Below, piece by piece: positions 11,956-25,700 of a stretch of DNA of 64,000 bases (its first letter is position 1; each line of letters opens with the position of its first letter). This DNA is from Ampelocalamus luodianensis (Eukaryota; Streptophyta; Magnoliopsida; Poales; Poaceae): NCBI GenBank assembly GCA_036346255.1, contig CM070628.1, forward strand, positions 12,725,840-12,789,839, given 5' to 3'. Below the pieces are notes generated by a model. It saw only the letters and a program-made list of their open reading frames with translations, was not told the origin of the DNA and searched no databases. Made by a program: the position numbers and the translations under genes.

Positions 11956-12700
11956 ATAGAACTTACGCAATTGATCAATATTCCAAGAATTAGATAAAAC
12001 TCGCCCATCCGACATAGCTAATCGCATGCGATCTCGGTGGGTTACTTCGACCACGATGTATGGACCTTCCCATTTAGGTGAAAGTTTATTGCGATTTGCT
12101 TGGTTCGGATTTTTCGAGAACGGATCACCTACTGACTAGGTCGCGAGGTTGTACCTTACGATCGTGATACCGAGCGCATGGCTTGTTGGTAGATTGTCGA
12201 TCGTATCAAGGCTTGATTCGTCTTTCTTCAAGGAAATTGATGTCGTCAAGTCGTCGCTCGATCGATCACTTTCGTAAAAGTAATCGGTTCGGCGTAACCA
12301 ATTTTTAGTTACGAGGAAGCATAGCCTCACCAGTAAACTAAAAAGAATGGTGTTTCCCGCCGCACGACTAGTTGTGTAATAACGACCCATATACTGAGGG
12401 AAGTTCTCGAACCCAAGCTCCCGACCGCTGAAGTGGCGGTCGAACACTCGTCGCTTGATCCCTTGCATTATGATACCATTGGCTCGCTCAAGTGCTCCAT
12501 TGCTCGTGGATGAGCAACGAAGCGAAATGTATCTTGACACCTAGTTCTTTGAGAATTCACAAAATTGCCGCTTGAGAATCTGGGCACCGTTATCGTGATT
12601 ATACGATGGGTACACCAAACCGTAATCACGCTTTTTATTAGGAACCTCTTGGCGGCTTCAATTGTAGTTTTACAACGGCTCGGCCGATCCACTTAGTGAA
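11956..12700 (-). pseudogene. Tat integrase, C-terminal part, broken
   Basis: Minus-strand fragments read FRFVAHPRAMEH and ERANGIIMQGIKRRVF (the integrase core around the last acidic residue) and, near the end, KWEGPYIVVEVTHRDRMRL and LSNSWNIDQL, the C-terminal module of Tat-type integrases. Several frameshifts separate the pieces. Given the CTG/CAG artefact discussed in the findings, some breaks may not be real. Confidence 0.7.
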
Positions 12701-13259
12701 CGTGTCAATCATGACGAACAGAACTCAAAGCCCCGGTGCCTTTGGGAAAGGTCCCGAATGTCCGATCCCAGTTGCAAAAGGCCAAGAAAGAGGATTGTTT
12801 GCAAAGCTTGAGACGGCCGATGTACTTGTCGGCTATGAAACCGACATTGCACGCACGCCGTCACGAGCTCTTTTGCATCATGAAGGGCGATTGGCGAAGA
12901 GTATCCTTGCCTAAAGGCTTTACCGACCAGCGCTCAGAGGAATGATGAGCTCCATGCACTCCTTCATGAATTTCGGTTAGCAATTTAATGTCATCCGATT
13001 GAGATATGCATCTCATCAACACTCCGTGAGATCCTCGCTATATAAGGTACGCTCAATGAGAGTGTATGATTTGGCTTTTCGTGCAATACGATCGCCTCTA
13101 CATCATCTTCGGAATTATGTCATGTCAAGATAATTGTAGATCGATGTCATCCAATCTCTACCGTGATCGTGATGGCGCCAACCATCATCGACCGTGGAGC
13201 ATCCATGCTTGCGTAATCAAGGTGTGCAACCTCCTTGCTAACATCTATGTCCTCGGAAG

Positions 13260-13995
13260 GCTCGACTACCGAGGGTGAATCAGTTTCTCGAGAAAACTCG
13301 GGCGGGACGGATGTCCGTGTGGAAGCCATCCGCCAACTAGTCCGCGAAAGTTTTCCTTTCTAGGAATGTGTTGGATCGAAAACCAAGAAATGCTTTTCAA
13401 GTTTCCGTACTTCGCCGGATATGATGACATCTTGGTACTAGAGCATTGATACTCTTTCCCTACTTGATTCGCTACTAGTTGAGAATCACCTTTCACTAGC
13501 AATCTGCGAATCCCGAGCTTAACGAGTCGCTCAAGTCCCGCCAACAAACCTTCAGATTCTCCGCATTATTTGTAGCAGGAAAGTTTAACTGAATGGCGTA
13601 TTTAAGTTGTTCGCCAGTAGGGGAAATCAAAATGACCCCAGCCCCCGAGCCTTGAAGCATCAAGGAACCATCAAAGTACATTGTCCACTGGTCGTGAAAC
13701 TCGTACTCGGGTTCTTGGGAGGTTCGTGGTTTGTCCATTCGGCAATGAATTTCGCTATTGCACGAGACTTAATCGTTCTAGGGACAAAATGGAGGTCAAA
13801 CGCCCCAAGCTCAACCGCCCATTTCGCTATTCGTCCTGATGACTCCCTGTTACCTAGGACTTGACCAAGCGGATATCCGGTAGGTACGACCACTTTATGG
13901 GCCTGAAAATAATGTCTAAGTTTCCTTGAAGTCATAAGGAGACCATAGAGCAATTTCTGTATCTGTGGATATCGTTCTTTTGGTCCATGCAAGAC
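13260..13995 (-). pseudogene. Tat RNase H region, broken
   Basis: Minus-strand fragments include TMYFDGSLMLQGSGAGVILI and LNFPATNNAE, the YFDGS and NNAEY-like signatures of RNase H, preceded by a connection segment (KLRHYFQAHKVVVPTGYPLG, GRIAKWAVELGAFDLHFVPR). The product degrades the RNA strand during reverse transcription. Frame changes occur between these pieces. Confidence 0.75.
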
Positions 13996-13999
13996 TTCG

Positions 14000-14960
14000 C
14001 CACGTAATATATTGGTCGTTGGATACGATCACGTTCTACGACCAATACACCACTAATCGCCGTGGCGTTAAATGACGTAAATTAGCAATGTCTCTTCCAA
14101 TCTCGGAGAGACTAAGACCGGAGGATTCGTAAGATACCGCTTAAGCTCCTCAAAAGCGCCGTTTGCCTCTTTAGTCCATTCAAACTTCCATGTTTCCGAG
14201 AAGCTTGAAGAATGGGAGTCCTTTTTCACCTAACCGTGCTATGAAACGACTTAACGCCGCCATACACGGTTAGCTTCGACTTCCTTTTCGTGGTCGGGAA
14301 CGATCGATCGATAGCGGTTATTTTCATGGATTTGCTTCAATGCCTCTAGCGAAACTAGAAACCCGAGCGGTTTTCGGATGAAACTCAACGCACACTTTTC
14401 CGGATTTAATTTAAGGTTATGACGCCTTAAATTATTGAAAGTCTCTTGTAGGTGCGGAATGTGGTCACCAATGTTGATACTTTTACGACCAAGTCATCAA
14501 CATAGGCTTCAAGATTCCGACCTATATCGTGTACTAAAGGTTTTCTGCATCAACCTTTGGAACGTCGCACCAAAGATTTTTAAGACCAAATGGCATCTTT
14601 ACATAACAGTAGGTACCAAATGGAGTGATGAAGGAAGTTTTCTCTTCATCTTCTTTACTCATATTAATCTGATGGTATCCTGAATATGCATCTAAAAAAC
14701 TTAATAACTCACACCCGGAGGTAGAGTCTACAAGTTGATCAATGCGATGAAGGGGAAAATCATCCTTTGGACAAGCTTTATTTAAATCTGTAAAGTCGAT
14801 ACACATACGCCATTTTCCATTGGTCTTTTTAACCATTACAGGATTGGCAAGCTAGTCGGGGTGGTCGACCTCACGGATGAATCCAGCTTGGAGTAGCTTG
14901 TCAATCTCCGACTGGATTGCTATTTTCCGATGAGGTGCAAAACGCCTTAGCTTCTGCTTG
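14000..14960 (-). pseudogene. Tat reverse transcriptase, broken
   Basis: The motif series KKTNGKWRMCIDFTDLNKAC, FPLHRIDQLVDSTSG, FLDAYSGYHQINM and MPFGLKN is clear at 14534-14836. The catalytic AYVDDLVVKS follows (YVDD at 14493-14504, minus). Frames shift before and after these blocks, so no continuous polymerase is encoded as read. The CPKDDFPL form is typical of Tat and Athila rather than chromovirus elements. Confidence 0.85.
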
Positions 14961-15079
14961 ATCGGTCTTTTATCAAGCTGCAATGCTAGCCTATGCTCGA
15001 TCACCTCCCTGGGGACTCCGGGCATGTCGGATGCCTGCCAGACGAATACATCCTGGTTTGCTCGGAGGAAGGAGACGAG

Positions 15080-15440
15080 CGACTCTTCCTATTTGGGGTT
15101 GAGTCCTTCCCCGACCAGAATCTTGGCACTCTCTGAAGCGCTTTCGTCGAGTGGTACCTCTTTCATCTGGTCGGAAGGCTTTGGTGCTATCTTTGGTCTT
15201 GAGTGTTTTACCTGCATGGTAGCGGTGTTAGTTCCTCTGGTCGGAAGCTCATCGACCAGTTCTAAACATTTCCGATCACATGCGTAGGCGATTTTCTGAT
15301 CACCTCGGACCGTGATGACACCCTTTGGTCCCGGCATTTTCAAACTCTGGTAACCGTAATGCGTAGCTACCAGGAATTTTGCTAAGGCTGGACGACCAAG
15401 GATTGCATTATATGCTGTTTCAAAATTCACTACATCGAAA
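15080..15440 (-). pseudogene. Tat aspartic protease, C-terminal part
   Basis: The minus strand encodes NFETAYNAILGRPALAKFLV and VATHYGYQSLKMPGPKGVIT, the C-terminal half of a Tat-type protease, followed by a linker toward reverse transcriptase. The DTG/DSG active-site part upstream is not legible in one frame. Confidence 0.65.
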
Positions 15441-15449
15441 GAAACTTTT

Positions 15450-16946
15450 ACGCTCGAAATTGTCGGTTTTCGAACGTAACCAATAGGGATAATTGCCCTA
15501 TTGGCTTGGCGATAGATCCAGAACTATACCATGGAAGGCATATTTCATGAGCTTTACCTTAGAATTTGGAATCGCATATCTTCCAATGCGCTTGCAAATA
15601 GAATATTTAAAGAACTACCCCATCTATCAAAACCCGATTAACCTTGCGATTATTAATAGTAGGCTCAACGATAATTGGAAACCTACGGTCGAGTTGAAGG
15701 AATTGGGCAATCTTCTTTGCTAAAGGAGATTATTGTCTCCACCATCTTAAAGGTTTGGTGATGATCGGAGTTTCAAAGAAGGTTGACTTCTCGCTCCATG
15801 GCCTTGGTGACGCCCGATTCATATGAAGAAGATCCCCAAAAATTACATCGACAAGATTCGAGGTTCTTGATACTCCATCTCCTCGTCACCATCCTTGTCC
15901 TTTTCGAGCTTGTTTCCCAATTTCTTGAATTGAAGGAGGTGGACCTTTACCGCATAATAATCATTCAATTTCTTACGCTAAGCGCGATAGTTGCGTAAAT
16001 CGTGTCTGCTTGTTTATGGAGAGGACACCATTTTTGCTTTTCTTATACTCATTGGTCTGAGCTTTTGCTTTGCTATGACCAGAGTAATCTTTTCTTCCTT
16101 TAGAAATTTTCAGAACGGCCGTAACCTCCTTATTGTTAGTTTACGCGTGTTTCTTCTTCTTGAGAGCTTTCTTACGCTTCTTTTCCGACTTATCCGCACG
16201 GTGGGGATCTTGTCTTTTCGATCAACGGCCGTTCCACTCGACCGCTTCGCTAGCCGTTGCGTGCTTGTCACCATGTCGAAGAGCTCGATGGTTGTTCGTG
16301 GGGATGAATTGCTAGATCCTCCGTAAACCTTCGATTTCTTAATCCCGCTTTAAAAGCCCGGATAACGAAGAACTGCAACCTCCGGAATCGAAAGTTGCGG
16401 ACTTGGCTAAATCTCTTGATGTATTGTCGAAGAGTTTCATTAGGTTTTTGCCGTATCCGTGGAGATCATCCTCCTTTCGAGGCATCATCGACGCACACGA
16501 AAGTTTGCAATTAGAAGATCGCAAAGTCGCTCCCAAGTATACATGATCCGATAGGTAAATTTAGCAACCATGATCGGCCGATCCTTCTAGTACCGTGGGA
16601 AGATAATTAGCCATTACATTTTCGCGCCACGGTATCGAGAAGCGTGGTATAAATCAAGAAATTCTAAAGGATTTTGGGTCCCATTGAATTTATCCAGTTG
16701 GCGTGTCGGAACTGCTTGGCCAACGCACGCCTTGGAGCCCGCAGAAAGCTCCACAACCTGTGATCGTCTCACGGCGCCTTCTTTGAAAAGGTCTTTGGAT
16801 TATAATCGATCGGGACCGATTCACCGACCGATCGCTGATTTTCTGGTATCCCGATCCGGTCGTGTACGTTTCGAGAACGCCTTTGACCGCTTGCCTGGTT
16901 AAGATGACATCGAAGATCATCAGGTCCAAGCGTTTGCTCTTGTTGG
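15450..16946 (-). pseudogene. Tat gag and protease N-terminal region, strongly degraded
   Basis: Short minus-strand fragments, some Lys-rich (16.0-16.2 kb), occupy the position expected for the C-terminal part of gag. Only weak similarity to retrotransposon gag can be argued (for example around 16339-16536). The region is cut by the Tekay-like element at 16952; the N-terminal part of gag lies at 29.06-30.24 kb. Confidence 0.45.
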
Positions 16947-16951
16947 CGAGG
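16947..16951. repeat. TSD CGAGG, left side of Tekay-like element 1
   Basis: CGAGG here and at 29053-29057 borders the element on both sides, which is the 5-bp duplication expected of gypsy integrase. Confidence 0.85.
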
Positions 16952-19900
16952 TGTAACATCCCAATTTCCAGAGTTTAAAAATCTTTTAAATACTTAGTAG
17001 GGAAAAATTCACCATTTGGATTTATTTGAATTTAATTCAAAAGCTTAATATTGGACTTTATAATAAAAAAACATTTAATGTGAATAATCCCAACATGAAC
17101 AATAGCCAAAACTATTTTATTTGGGTTCTATGTGCTCAGATATATTTTCTAGATTTTTCTAGAATTTTTCTGAGTTCATTTGCTAATTTCTATTGCCTAT
17201 TTGAATTTCTGGTATTTTCTAAATTAGAAAAACTAATTAAAATCTCGGAAATCTCTTTGGGCCGAATCTCTCCGGCCCAACTCCTATTCCCGCGCTCGCC
17301 AGCCCGCTCAGCCCAGCGCCGCGCGCAGCCGCCTTCCACTGACAGGTGGACCCCGTCTGTCAGTGTCTCTCTCTCTCTCTCTCCGCGCGCCCGCTCATCC
17401 TCCACCGTTGGATCAAGGATGAACGGCTGGATGCGCGTAAGGCAACCGGAGTTGTCCGAATGTTTCTCTGATTGTGGACCGTTCGATTAGATCTGGACGG
17501 TCAGATCTTGAGTCCGCTTCGTGACCGCACCGCTTTCGCACACGCCGCATCCTAACCCTAGCCACTGACGTGTGGGCCCCGCTTGCCGCGTCAGCTTCGT
17601 CTTCATCGCGCCTTCTTCTCCGCGTCCGAGTCGGAGCCGCTCGCCATTGCCGTCTTCTAGAAGCTCAATCCGACAACGGACTTTCCTAACTAAAAACCTC
17701 CGGATTTCTTTGCCAAACTCTATCTCTAATCTTCCCGCGCAGATTCGCCTCAATCGGGATCGAAACGAACTCTATCTCCGCTGTTTTCAACCGAGAAATC
17801 CTCAATTTAGGATTCCTTATCCGGGCACCCCACCCTATAAATAGCCCCGAAGCCGACGGACCTCGCAACCAGCAGCCGCCACCTCATCTCCTTCCGAGCC
17901 TTAGCGCGCCGCAATTGGAGTTCTAGGGTTTCGCCGCCGCTGTTCTTCGCCTTTTTCGCCGCCGTCGGTGCCGCGCGTCGCCGCCGAGTGCACCACCGAG
18001 ATCGGTGACGCCGTGGCTACCTTAAGGACCCTTCGCGTCGCTAAAACCTCGCCGAACTCCGGTCCGGCAAAGCCGGCCCTCCGCGCCAACCTCGCCGTCG
18101 GCCATCTTCGAGTGTCTCCGCCGCCGTGAGTGCACCATCGTGTTCGCAATAACACGGGCTTCAATCCGTACCATCGGACCTCGCCGAGCGCCGCCGCCGC
18201 GCGTGCCGTGACGGTCCAAAGCCGCCGCCGTTTTGTCGTCATCCACGTCGGCGCCAGCGTCAGCCCCGTGCACGCGTGGCAGCTAGGTGGCGCCGATCGC
18301 GTCACGTGTGCGCCGCGCGAGCTCTCACCGACCGAGTCCCGAGGCTCGGTGGACCTAGTCCACCGTGAGCCTAGCCTCTGGCATGTGGGTCCCACATGTC
18401 AGAGATTTCTTTTATTATTTCTTTTTCCGAAATTCCTCCGCTGACGTCAGTTTGCGCAATAATCTGATTTTCCTTTAGGAAAATAATTCGGGAAATTCAT
18501 GAAATACTGATTTTCAACATTTTATGTATTTTCAATCTTCCAAAGGCCATAACTTTTGCATCCTAACTCCGATTGAGCCCATTCAAATTTCTAAATTTGT
18601 CTAAATTCGAGATCTACCTAATTATTATTTTTATTTAATTTTTGGAGTTTGTTTTGCCTCTGTTATTTATTTGTTTTGGTTGTTTTGCTTCGTTTGTGCG
18701 TAGACGTCGATACTTCGGGGGTTTTCGTCGAAGAAGGCTTCAACCAAGTTCAAGACCAGTACATAGACCTATTCCAAGGCAAGTCATACCTTTGATCATA
18801 TTGAATCCTAGTTTCCCAAATTATATTGTGTGGAAGTATTGCATTTATTTTAATTATGTATTTAACTGCTTTTGGGCTAGTTATTGATCCAATCTGTTAT
18901 GTTCACCTTGCCTACTTGTATACCTTAATCCTTTGTCGCCCTAGATTGGTTTATTATTTAGTTGGTATTAGCATATTGCCAACACGGTTGGTTAGACCGA
19001 CTAGAATTGCTCAGCCATGCCACGAGTCATCATCGCATGTGAGTGCAATTATGAAATTTGACTAAGTGATTATGGAACTGTGTGATAAAACTGTATGTGC
19101 TGTGTGCTATTACTCGTGATCGCATGTGTTGCACTAAACCAACTGGGTGGTAAAGGATTTAGACTGAGGCAAGTGGTGGATCTTGTGTGAAGGTGGCTTT
19201 GTGATTGGGATTTATCTGTGTGGTTTAGTTAGAAAACTGGAAGTCTTGCCTTGGTCAATTAAGGACTTAACTTTGTGTGCCATTGAATCGAAGCTTTCTT
19301 GTGCGACCGCATGTCCGTGACAGCCTAACTTAGTAGGTTACGGAGTTTCAACATTGGGGTTCGTGGATAGGTTAAGCTTTGTGATATGGGACTCGTGTGA
19401 ATAAGAACGCCAATGTTGAGACGGTTGCCGAACTCGTTTTGTTACGATTAGTGCTAGCTACACTAGTTGTATCGTGTGGGTAAAGTGTACAAATCTCTGC
19501 AGAGTGTTAATTAATCTATTCGAATAGCCGTGTCCTCGGTCATGGACAACGCCGGGATTTCACATGAGGGTAGTGTTCATAAAATGTGGGATTGGGAGTG
19601 TGTGATCTCAATCATATGGGTGTGAATCAATCGGTTTATTTGTGTGTCTTTGTGGAAACAATCTGTTAAATTAATATTGCTTATTTGTTTTAAATTATGC
19701 TTTCAATCTATTATTTGTATTCAATTGCAAATGTTGCATTTACGCAAAATAACCACGAAGCCATTCCTTTGGAATAAACTCGCATCTATATATTGCATTC
19801 GTGGTATGATTTGCGAGTACGGTTGTGTACTCACGCTTGTTGTAAAACTTGCGCCCAAACCTCTGTATGGAGGAGTCTTCACTGTTTTGAGGAGGAGTTT

Positions 19901-20200
19901 GTGGAAGAAGGTTGATCGCTAGGTCATCGATCCCGATCGGTTGCCTGTGGTGTCTTGATTGGAGTTTGCGAGTTTATTTTCGTTCATTGCAATATTTCCT
20001 TAGTGTTAGCCTGCGTGGCTTAATAAGTTGTAACCCGACCTTAAGGTCAAAACTCTAAGTTGTTACTCAAACTATTCGCTTATGTTATATTTCGCTTGTG
20101 TGGATTGATATTCACCTATGTTACTGCATTGTGTGCACTAGCGTGATCCTCGACTAGTGCGAGAATACACGTAGGGTCCAGTGCATTTTGGGTCCCGACA
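16952..20200 (+). repeat. 5' LTR of Tekay-like copy 1 (3,249 bp)
   Basis: It starts TGTAACATCCCAATTT and ends GGGTCCCGACA. A TATA box CTATAAATAG at 17835-17844 marks the promoter, followed by a GC-rich leader-like stretch. A CT microsatellite lies near 17366-17385. Long open frames inside the LTR follow from GC-rich composition and show no protein family. Confidence 0.88.
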
Positions 20201-20204
20201 GAGG

Positions 20205-20217
20205 TGGTATCAGAGCC
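20205..20217 (+). other. Primer binding site (initiator tRNA-Met type)
   Basis: TGGTATCAGAGCC lies four bases after the 5' LTR and is the standard plant site complementary to the 3' end of initiator tRNA-Met. Confidence 0.9.
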
Positions 20218-20415
20218 ATGTTGACTGTAGGTCTTGACCTTAGTTAGATCGGCCGTTTTTAGAGAGTCCAAATTATTTTCTAAAAGAAAACTAACTTGCA
20301 AGAGCAACCTATTGCTTAACTCCTCTCATGTCTCTCTAGACTCATCTATTGCTAAGATTTTCCCCTCTCTCCATTGCTTTTAAGTTGTTCTTACCTCTCT
20401 CTGTCTTTTGGACAG

Positions 20416-21159
20416 ATGCCTCGCATATGCACCTATGGTGAGCGTTGTGGAGGTTACGCCGCCGAACTTTGGAAGCTTCTGCAGGTACTTGGAGGTTTTG
20501 ATCGTCCGTTGTACCGAGGAAACAACTGGATGGTGGATGGACATAAGCGGGGTACGATCTGTCGCTTGACGATCTACGCCAGGATGAACACCAAGGCAAG
20601 CCACCTTGAACATCTCCGTCGGGAGGATCACTTGGAGTGAAGGAATACAGAATCGCCGCGCTGGCCATGCTTCGGATCTGCCACATCTACATGCGCGAGT
20701 TGCAAGGAACCGTCTTCCGCTACCATCCCAGAGCAGCCGCCGTGGAGCTACCTGCACACTATCCATCCACGGAGGGAGAAGAAGATGCCACAGTGGTACA
20801 CCTCGCCCGTATGTCGTCGCCAAGAGGAATCCATGGAGATGATGGTCACGATCTAGACGGTGCCTACAAGAGCTCGCACAGTCAAGAGAAGATCGCCATC
20901 CCGAAGAGATATTGGACGCCCACCACCAGCGTACCAAGAAGAGGAAGAAGATCTAGAAGAACATGAAGAATCGAGGAAGATCCAGAGGAAGTGGAGCGAA
21001 CAGAGGAGCTCGTCGCGCCATCGACGCTCGTTCTGTTGCACCGCCCAGGGCACCGTGATCGCTTGCGAAGATGCCAAAGACAGTTCAAGGTCTACAGCAG
21101 GCGGGAGCACAGCCGTGGTTGTGGAGGTTACCTCAGCGACTGAGTTCGCTAAGGCCTAG
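20416..21159 (+). CDS. Extra ORF upstream of gag in the Tekay-like element, function unknown
   Basis: The reading begins MPRICTYGERCGGYAAELWK and continues with a compact domain (LLQVLGGFDRPLYRGNNWM, GHKRGTICRLTIYARM), then, after one frame change near 20635, KEYRIAALAMLRICHIYMRE, LQGTVFRYHPRAAAVE and a basic, polar tail. The same ORF with a similar protein occurs in copy 2 at 42493-43219 (minus). It is separate from gag, which starts near 21430. I do not recognise a named domain. Conservation of the amino-acid pattern in both copies suggests a real element gene, but both are broken as read. Confidence 0.5.
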
Positions 21160-21429
21160 GTTCGCAGCTGAGGCCGAGTGTGTTAAGTGCGTCGCGCCTA
21201 AGCCTAGTTGTGTCGCCCTTTAGGCGTTAGATTGTGTGCTTAGGTTCGCTATTTTCTTTGAGTGTGAGTATGGTGCAAAGGCCCTTAGGCATCCGCTGCA
21301 AGCCATACTAAGTTCTTAAGTAATAAAGTTGCTTTTGGTTCTCTCGATTGTTGTTGGGTTTAACCAATCCCCGCTTAGTTCTTAACTCACCCCATGCTTG
21401 CTACCTTATCTAACCCTTGAGCTTCGCAG

Positions 21430-22620
21430 ATGGTTACAACTCGCGACGATTGCAAGTGGTTCGGTACCCAAAGATCATGAGGCAATGAGCAACCAGCACA
21501 GGAGCAGCTCCGCCACAAGCACCCCCAATTGACTTGCAAAACTTTGGAGCTTTCATGGCGCATGCATCACCGATGAATACCATGATGACTCGGATGCAAG
21601 CCATGCACAACCGTAACAATAACCACAACAATCACCAAAGACGGAGCCCTCACCGCTCATGGTCACCATGGACCATCCAAACTTGCGAATTCATGAGGAC
21701 TCGCCCACCAACATTTTCTGACATGTCTCACCCGTGGAAGCCGACGATCGCTTCGGGTGATTGAAAGGAAGTCGCGATCACTCAATGCGGCGATCATGAA
21801 AAAGTTCTCTATGCCTCTCACCGCTGGAGGGCATCGCAGCGAGAATGGTGGGAGAACCTGCGCGCTCATGAGGCACCACGAATATCACTTGGGAGGAATT
21901 CTCTGCAAAGATTCCGCCAATACCACGTACTGAAGGAATTATTGAACTAAAGAAAGATGAATTCCGTGCCTCAAGCAAGGAAGCTTGTCGGTGTCGACTA
22001 CCTCAACAAGTTCTCGCAACTTGCTCGCTATCTTCGCAGAAGATGTTGCAATGCATAAGGCCCGCCGAGTCGTTTCAAGGGATCAACATCGACTTCAGTC
22101 AATCTCCTTGCACATACCTTCCCGACTTCCAAGAACCGATCAATAAAGCTTTAGTCATGGAGGATAAGCGCAAGGCGGAAGACAATCGCAAACGCGAGAT
22201 GATCCGGCAGGTGGCAGCAATTCCAACAGAGAGCAAGGACGGTGCCACCGCAGCTCAACCGGTTTTGTCCACGTAACTCCGTCGTGGCACTGCACCAACC
22301 TCGGCACCTCGCCCAGCTTGCTCGTAACACTCGCACTTCAAAGACCGACCAACGCTAATCCAAAGCGGTCAACAAATCGCAAGAGCCAAGGGTGTGCTAC
22401 ACTTGCCGCCAACCGTGCCACTACGCAAATCGGTGTCCACAGAGGGGAACGGTCACCCGATTCGTTTCAACCTTGAGCTACACCAAATAAGACACCGCAC
22501 CGGTCACCAACAGAACTTTCCAAGCCCCCAACCAGCCGGGAGGAGGGACGCATCCGTGGTCCGAGGCCGTGTCAACCACGCCACCTGGAAGGAGCACAGG
22601 AAGCACCGGACGTCGACTTG
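21430..22620 (+). pseudogene. gag of Tekay-like copy 1
   Basis: Fragments read FMRTRPPTFSDMSHPWK, ITQCGDHEKVLYASH, REWWENLRAHE and ARKLVGVDYLNKFSQLARY, the usual capsid region of plant chromoviruses. A CCHC knuckle C-YT-C-RQPC-H-YANR-C is at 22395-22436. Frames shift several times. Confidence 0.75.
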
Positions 22621-22799
22621 GGTAAGTTTCGTTAATTCGATACCGCATCGCCTGTTTGATTCGAGCTTCGCATTCTTTTGTGTTTGAAGTTTTGCAACTA
22701 AGAATAAGTTGGAGGCTATACAACTTAATCATACTCTATTAGTTCAATCGCTCGAGCAGAGCTAAGCTCTAGAGTGGGTTGTTTAGGAGCTAAGTTACT

Positions 22800-25700
22800 C
22801 ATAGCCGAATTGAGTTTCTAGCCAACTTAATTGTTCTAGACACCCAAACCCTAGATGTCATTCTTGGCATGGATTGGCTATCCAAGCACGTAGTGTCTTT
22901 GGATTGTGGCCGAAGGGCAGAAGCGCTGAGAGTCTTGATGGAAGGAAAGTGGAGTTTCTAGCCACATCGGTTCGTGAAGGACACTTGCTAGTAAACAATC
23001 AAGACCATTGCATTGGAGAATGTACCAATAGTCGAGAATACCGGATGTGTTTCGTAAGAGTTACCCTAATGCCACCCGATCGTGACATCGAGTTCGTCAT
23101 TGATCTAGTGCCGGGCAGCGCCAATTTCTAAGCGACCTTATCGAATGCCACCGACGAGTTAGCGTAAATGAAGAAGCGATTGAAGAACTTCTCGAGAAAG
23201 GTTTCGTAAGACCAAGTTCGTCACCATGGGGAGCACGGTCTTGTTTGTCAAGAAGAAAGACTAAGCATGAGGATGTGTATCGACCACCGCTCTCTCAACG
23301 AGGTCACTATCAAGAATAAGTATCCATTGCCCGGGATAGACGATCCGCTTGACCGGATGAAGGGAGCCGAGTGTTCTCAAAGATCGACTTGCGATCGGGC
23401 TACCATCGATTGAAGATCTACCCTAGGATATACCAAAGACCGCTTTCTCAACGCGGTATGGACATTATGAGTTCTTGGTCATGTCATTTGGGTGACAAAT
23501 GCCTGACTTACTTCATGAACATGATGAACAAAGTCTTCATGGAATACCGACAAGTTTGTAGTGGTGTTCATCGACGATATTCGTTTATTCCAAATCGAGG
23601 AGGAACACGCAGAACACCTGAGGTTAATTTTGGAGAAACTCAGGGAGCATCGGTTATATGCCAAGTTCAGTAAGTGTGACTTTTGGAAGAAGGAGGTGGA
23701 TTTCCTTGGCCATGTGATGACCGCCGATGGAGTAGCAATTGACCGGGACAAGTAAAGGCGATGTTACAGGATCACCAAGACAAGAACCTGATTCGCGATT
23801 TCTTGGGAATGGCGAGTTATTACCGCTGCTTTATCGAAGGATTCTCATCGATTGCTAAGCCTCTTACGCAATTGTTGAAAAAGGAGAAAAAGTTCACTTG
23901 GACTCAAACTGTGAGGAAAGTTTTCGAGAGTTAAAGAAGCGCTGACCTCACTCTGATGTTGATTTTGCGGATATTCGCAAGGATTTGATATCTATTGTGA
24001 TGCTTAGCGTCAAGGATTAGGATGTGTCCCGATGCAGAAGGAAGAGTCGCCGCTATGCGCCAAGACAATTGAGACCTCACGAGGAGAATTACCCTACTCA
24101 TGATCCGAATTAGTTGCCAGAGTGCATGCTTTAAAGATTTGGCGTCACTACCTCATCCAGAAATTGTGAAGTCTACATGATCATAAAAGTCAAGTACATC
24201 TTTACCCAATGATCCGAATATGAGCAGACAAGATGGTTGGAATTGATTAAGGATTATAATCTTGGAATCCACTACCATCCCGGAAAAGCCAATGTAGTTG
24301 CAGATGCTCTAAGTCGTAAGAGTTCTTGTAATGCCTTGAAAGTAAAGGAAAATTTCCTAACTTTATGAAGAATTTGAAGCTAAAGCTAGAAGTTGTGTCC
24401 GAGGGATTTGTGGCCAATTTGGAGGTACAGTCTACCTTGGAGAAACAGATTCGTGAAGCACAACCAAAGGATCCCGTGTTGTCGACATCGGGATCAAAAT
24501 GGCGGGGAAATTCAAAGATTTCACCAAGGATGATCAAGACATACTGATTAATGGTCGATTCGTACCGGATATCGATGGTCTAAGACGATTAATCCTAAGA
24601 GAAGCCCATGACTCAAAGTATTCGATTCACCCCGAAGTACCAAGATGTACCAGATGTTAAGAATAAGTTTTGGTGGCCAAATTTGAAGCGAAGTCGCGAG
24701 TTCGTTGCCTTGTGCGACACCCATCGAGAAAATAAAGGCGAACACCGAGACCAAAGCAGGTTTCTTCGCAACCGCTAAAGATTCCGAATGGAAGTGGGAA
24801 GAAATCGGGATGGATTTCATCACCGGTTTACCCAAGACCCAATCAGTTACGATTCGATCCGTAATAGTTGATCGATTGACCAAGGTTGCACACTTTCGCG
24901 ATCAAAACCACGACTCGGAGATCGCCTCATGGAGTTGTACATGGCCGTAATTGTCGGCTTGCATGGTGTGCCCAAGAAAATAGTGTCGATCGAGGATCTC
25001 GTTCACCTCTCGTTTTTGGCAAAGTTTGCATGAAGCATTGGGTACCCATCTGAATTTGATCATCGCTTATCATCCACGCATGCATGGACAGGTGAAAGAG
25101 TCAATCGATATTGAGGACATGCCGAGAGCTTGCGCCTAGCAAATGCTACCCGATGGGATAAAAGTTTGCCGTATGCAGAGTTCTCGCACAACAACGATTA
25201 TCAAGCGACCGCAAATGTCGCCATTTGAAGCTTTGTATGGCGTGCTCGCCAACCCGTTAAATTGGTCGAGACGGTGAACGCATGATGTTCGGGCCGATAT
25301 CATCCAAGAGGCGTAAGAACAGTTGCTATGATCGTGAAAGGCTAAAAATAGCCGACCAAGGCGTAAGAGTTATGCCGATAACCGCCGCCGAGATCTCGCC
25401 GAGCCGTAAGATTTTGTCTATCTTCGTGACCCCGCTCGAGGTGTCAAAGGTTTCATGCCAAAGGGAAGCTTGCCCTAGGTATGTTGGTCTGCTCAAGATT
25501 TTGGAACGCCGTGGGAAGTGGCTTACCAATTGGAGCTACCGCAATCGTTAGCGGAGTACATGATGTCTTTCATGTCTCATGATTGAAGAAGTGTCTTCGT
25601 GTGCCGGAAGAGCAAGCCCGTTGGAATCAATTGTTTTGAAAGAGGATCTTACCTACAAAGAGCGCGGTCAAGATCTTGATGTCATGAGCGCCTCACCGTA

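Noticed and set aside
12240..12300. Many GATCGATCG-like tetramers in the Tat element as a possible regulatory repeat
   Set aside because: They resemble the CTG/CAG to CG-type changes seen throughout these elements and are better explained as artefact than as a motif array.
17900..18450. GC-rich open frames of 80-160 codons in the LTRs of the Tekay-like elements (also near 27.0, 37.2 and 45.4 kb)
   Set aside because: They lie after the LTR TATA box in a GC-rich leader, are not kept in frame between the four LTRs and show no protein family.
18600..20200. Possible separate host gene in the LTR
   Set aside because: The same sequence occurs in all LTR copies of the family and ends at the LTR border.
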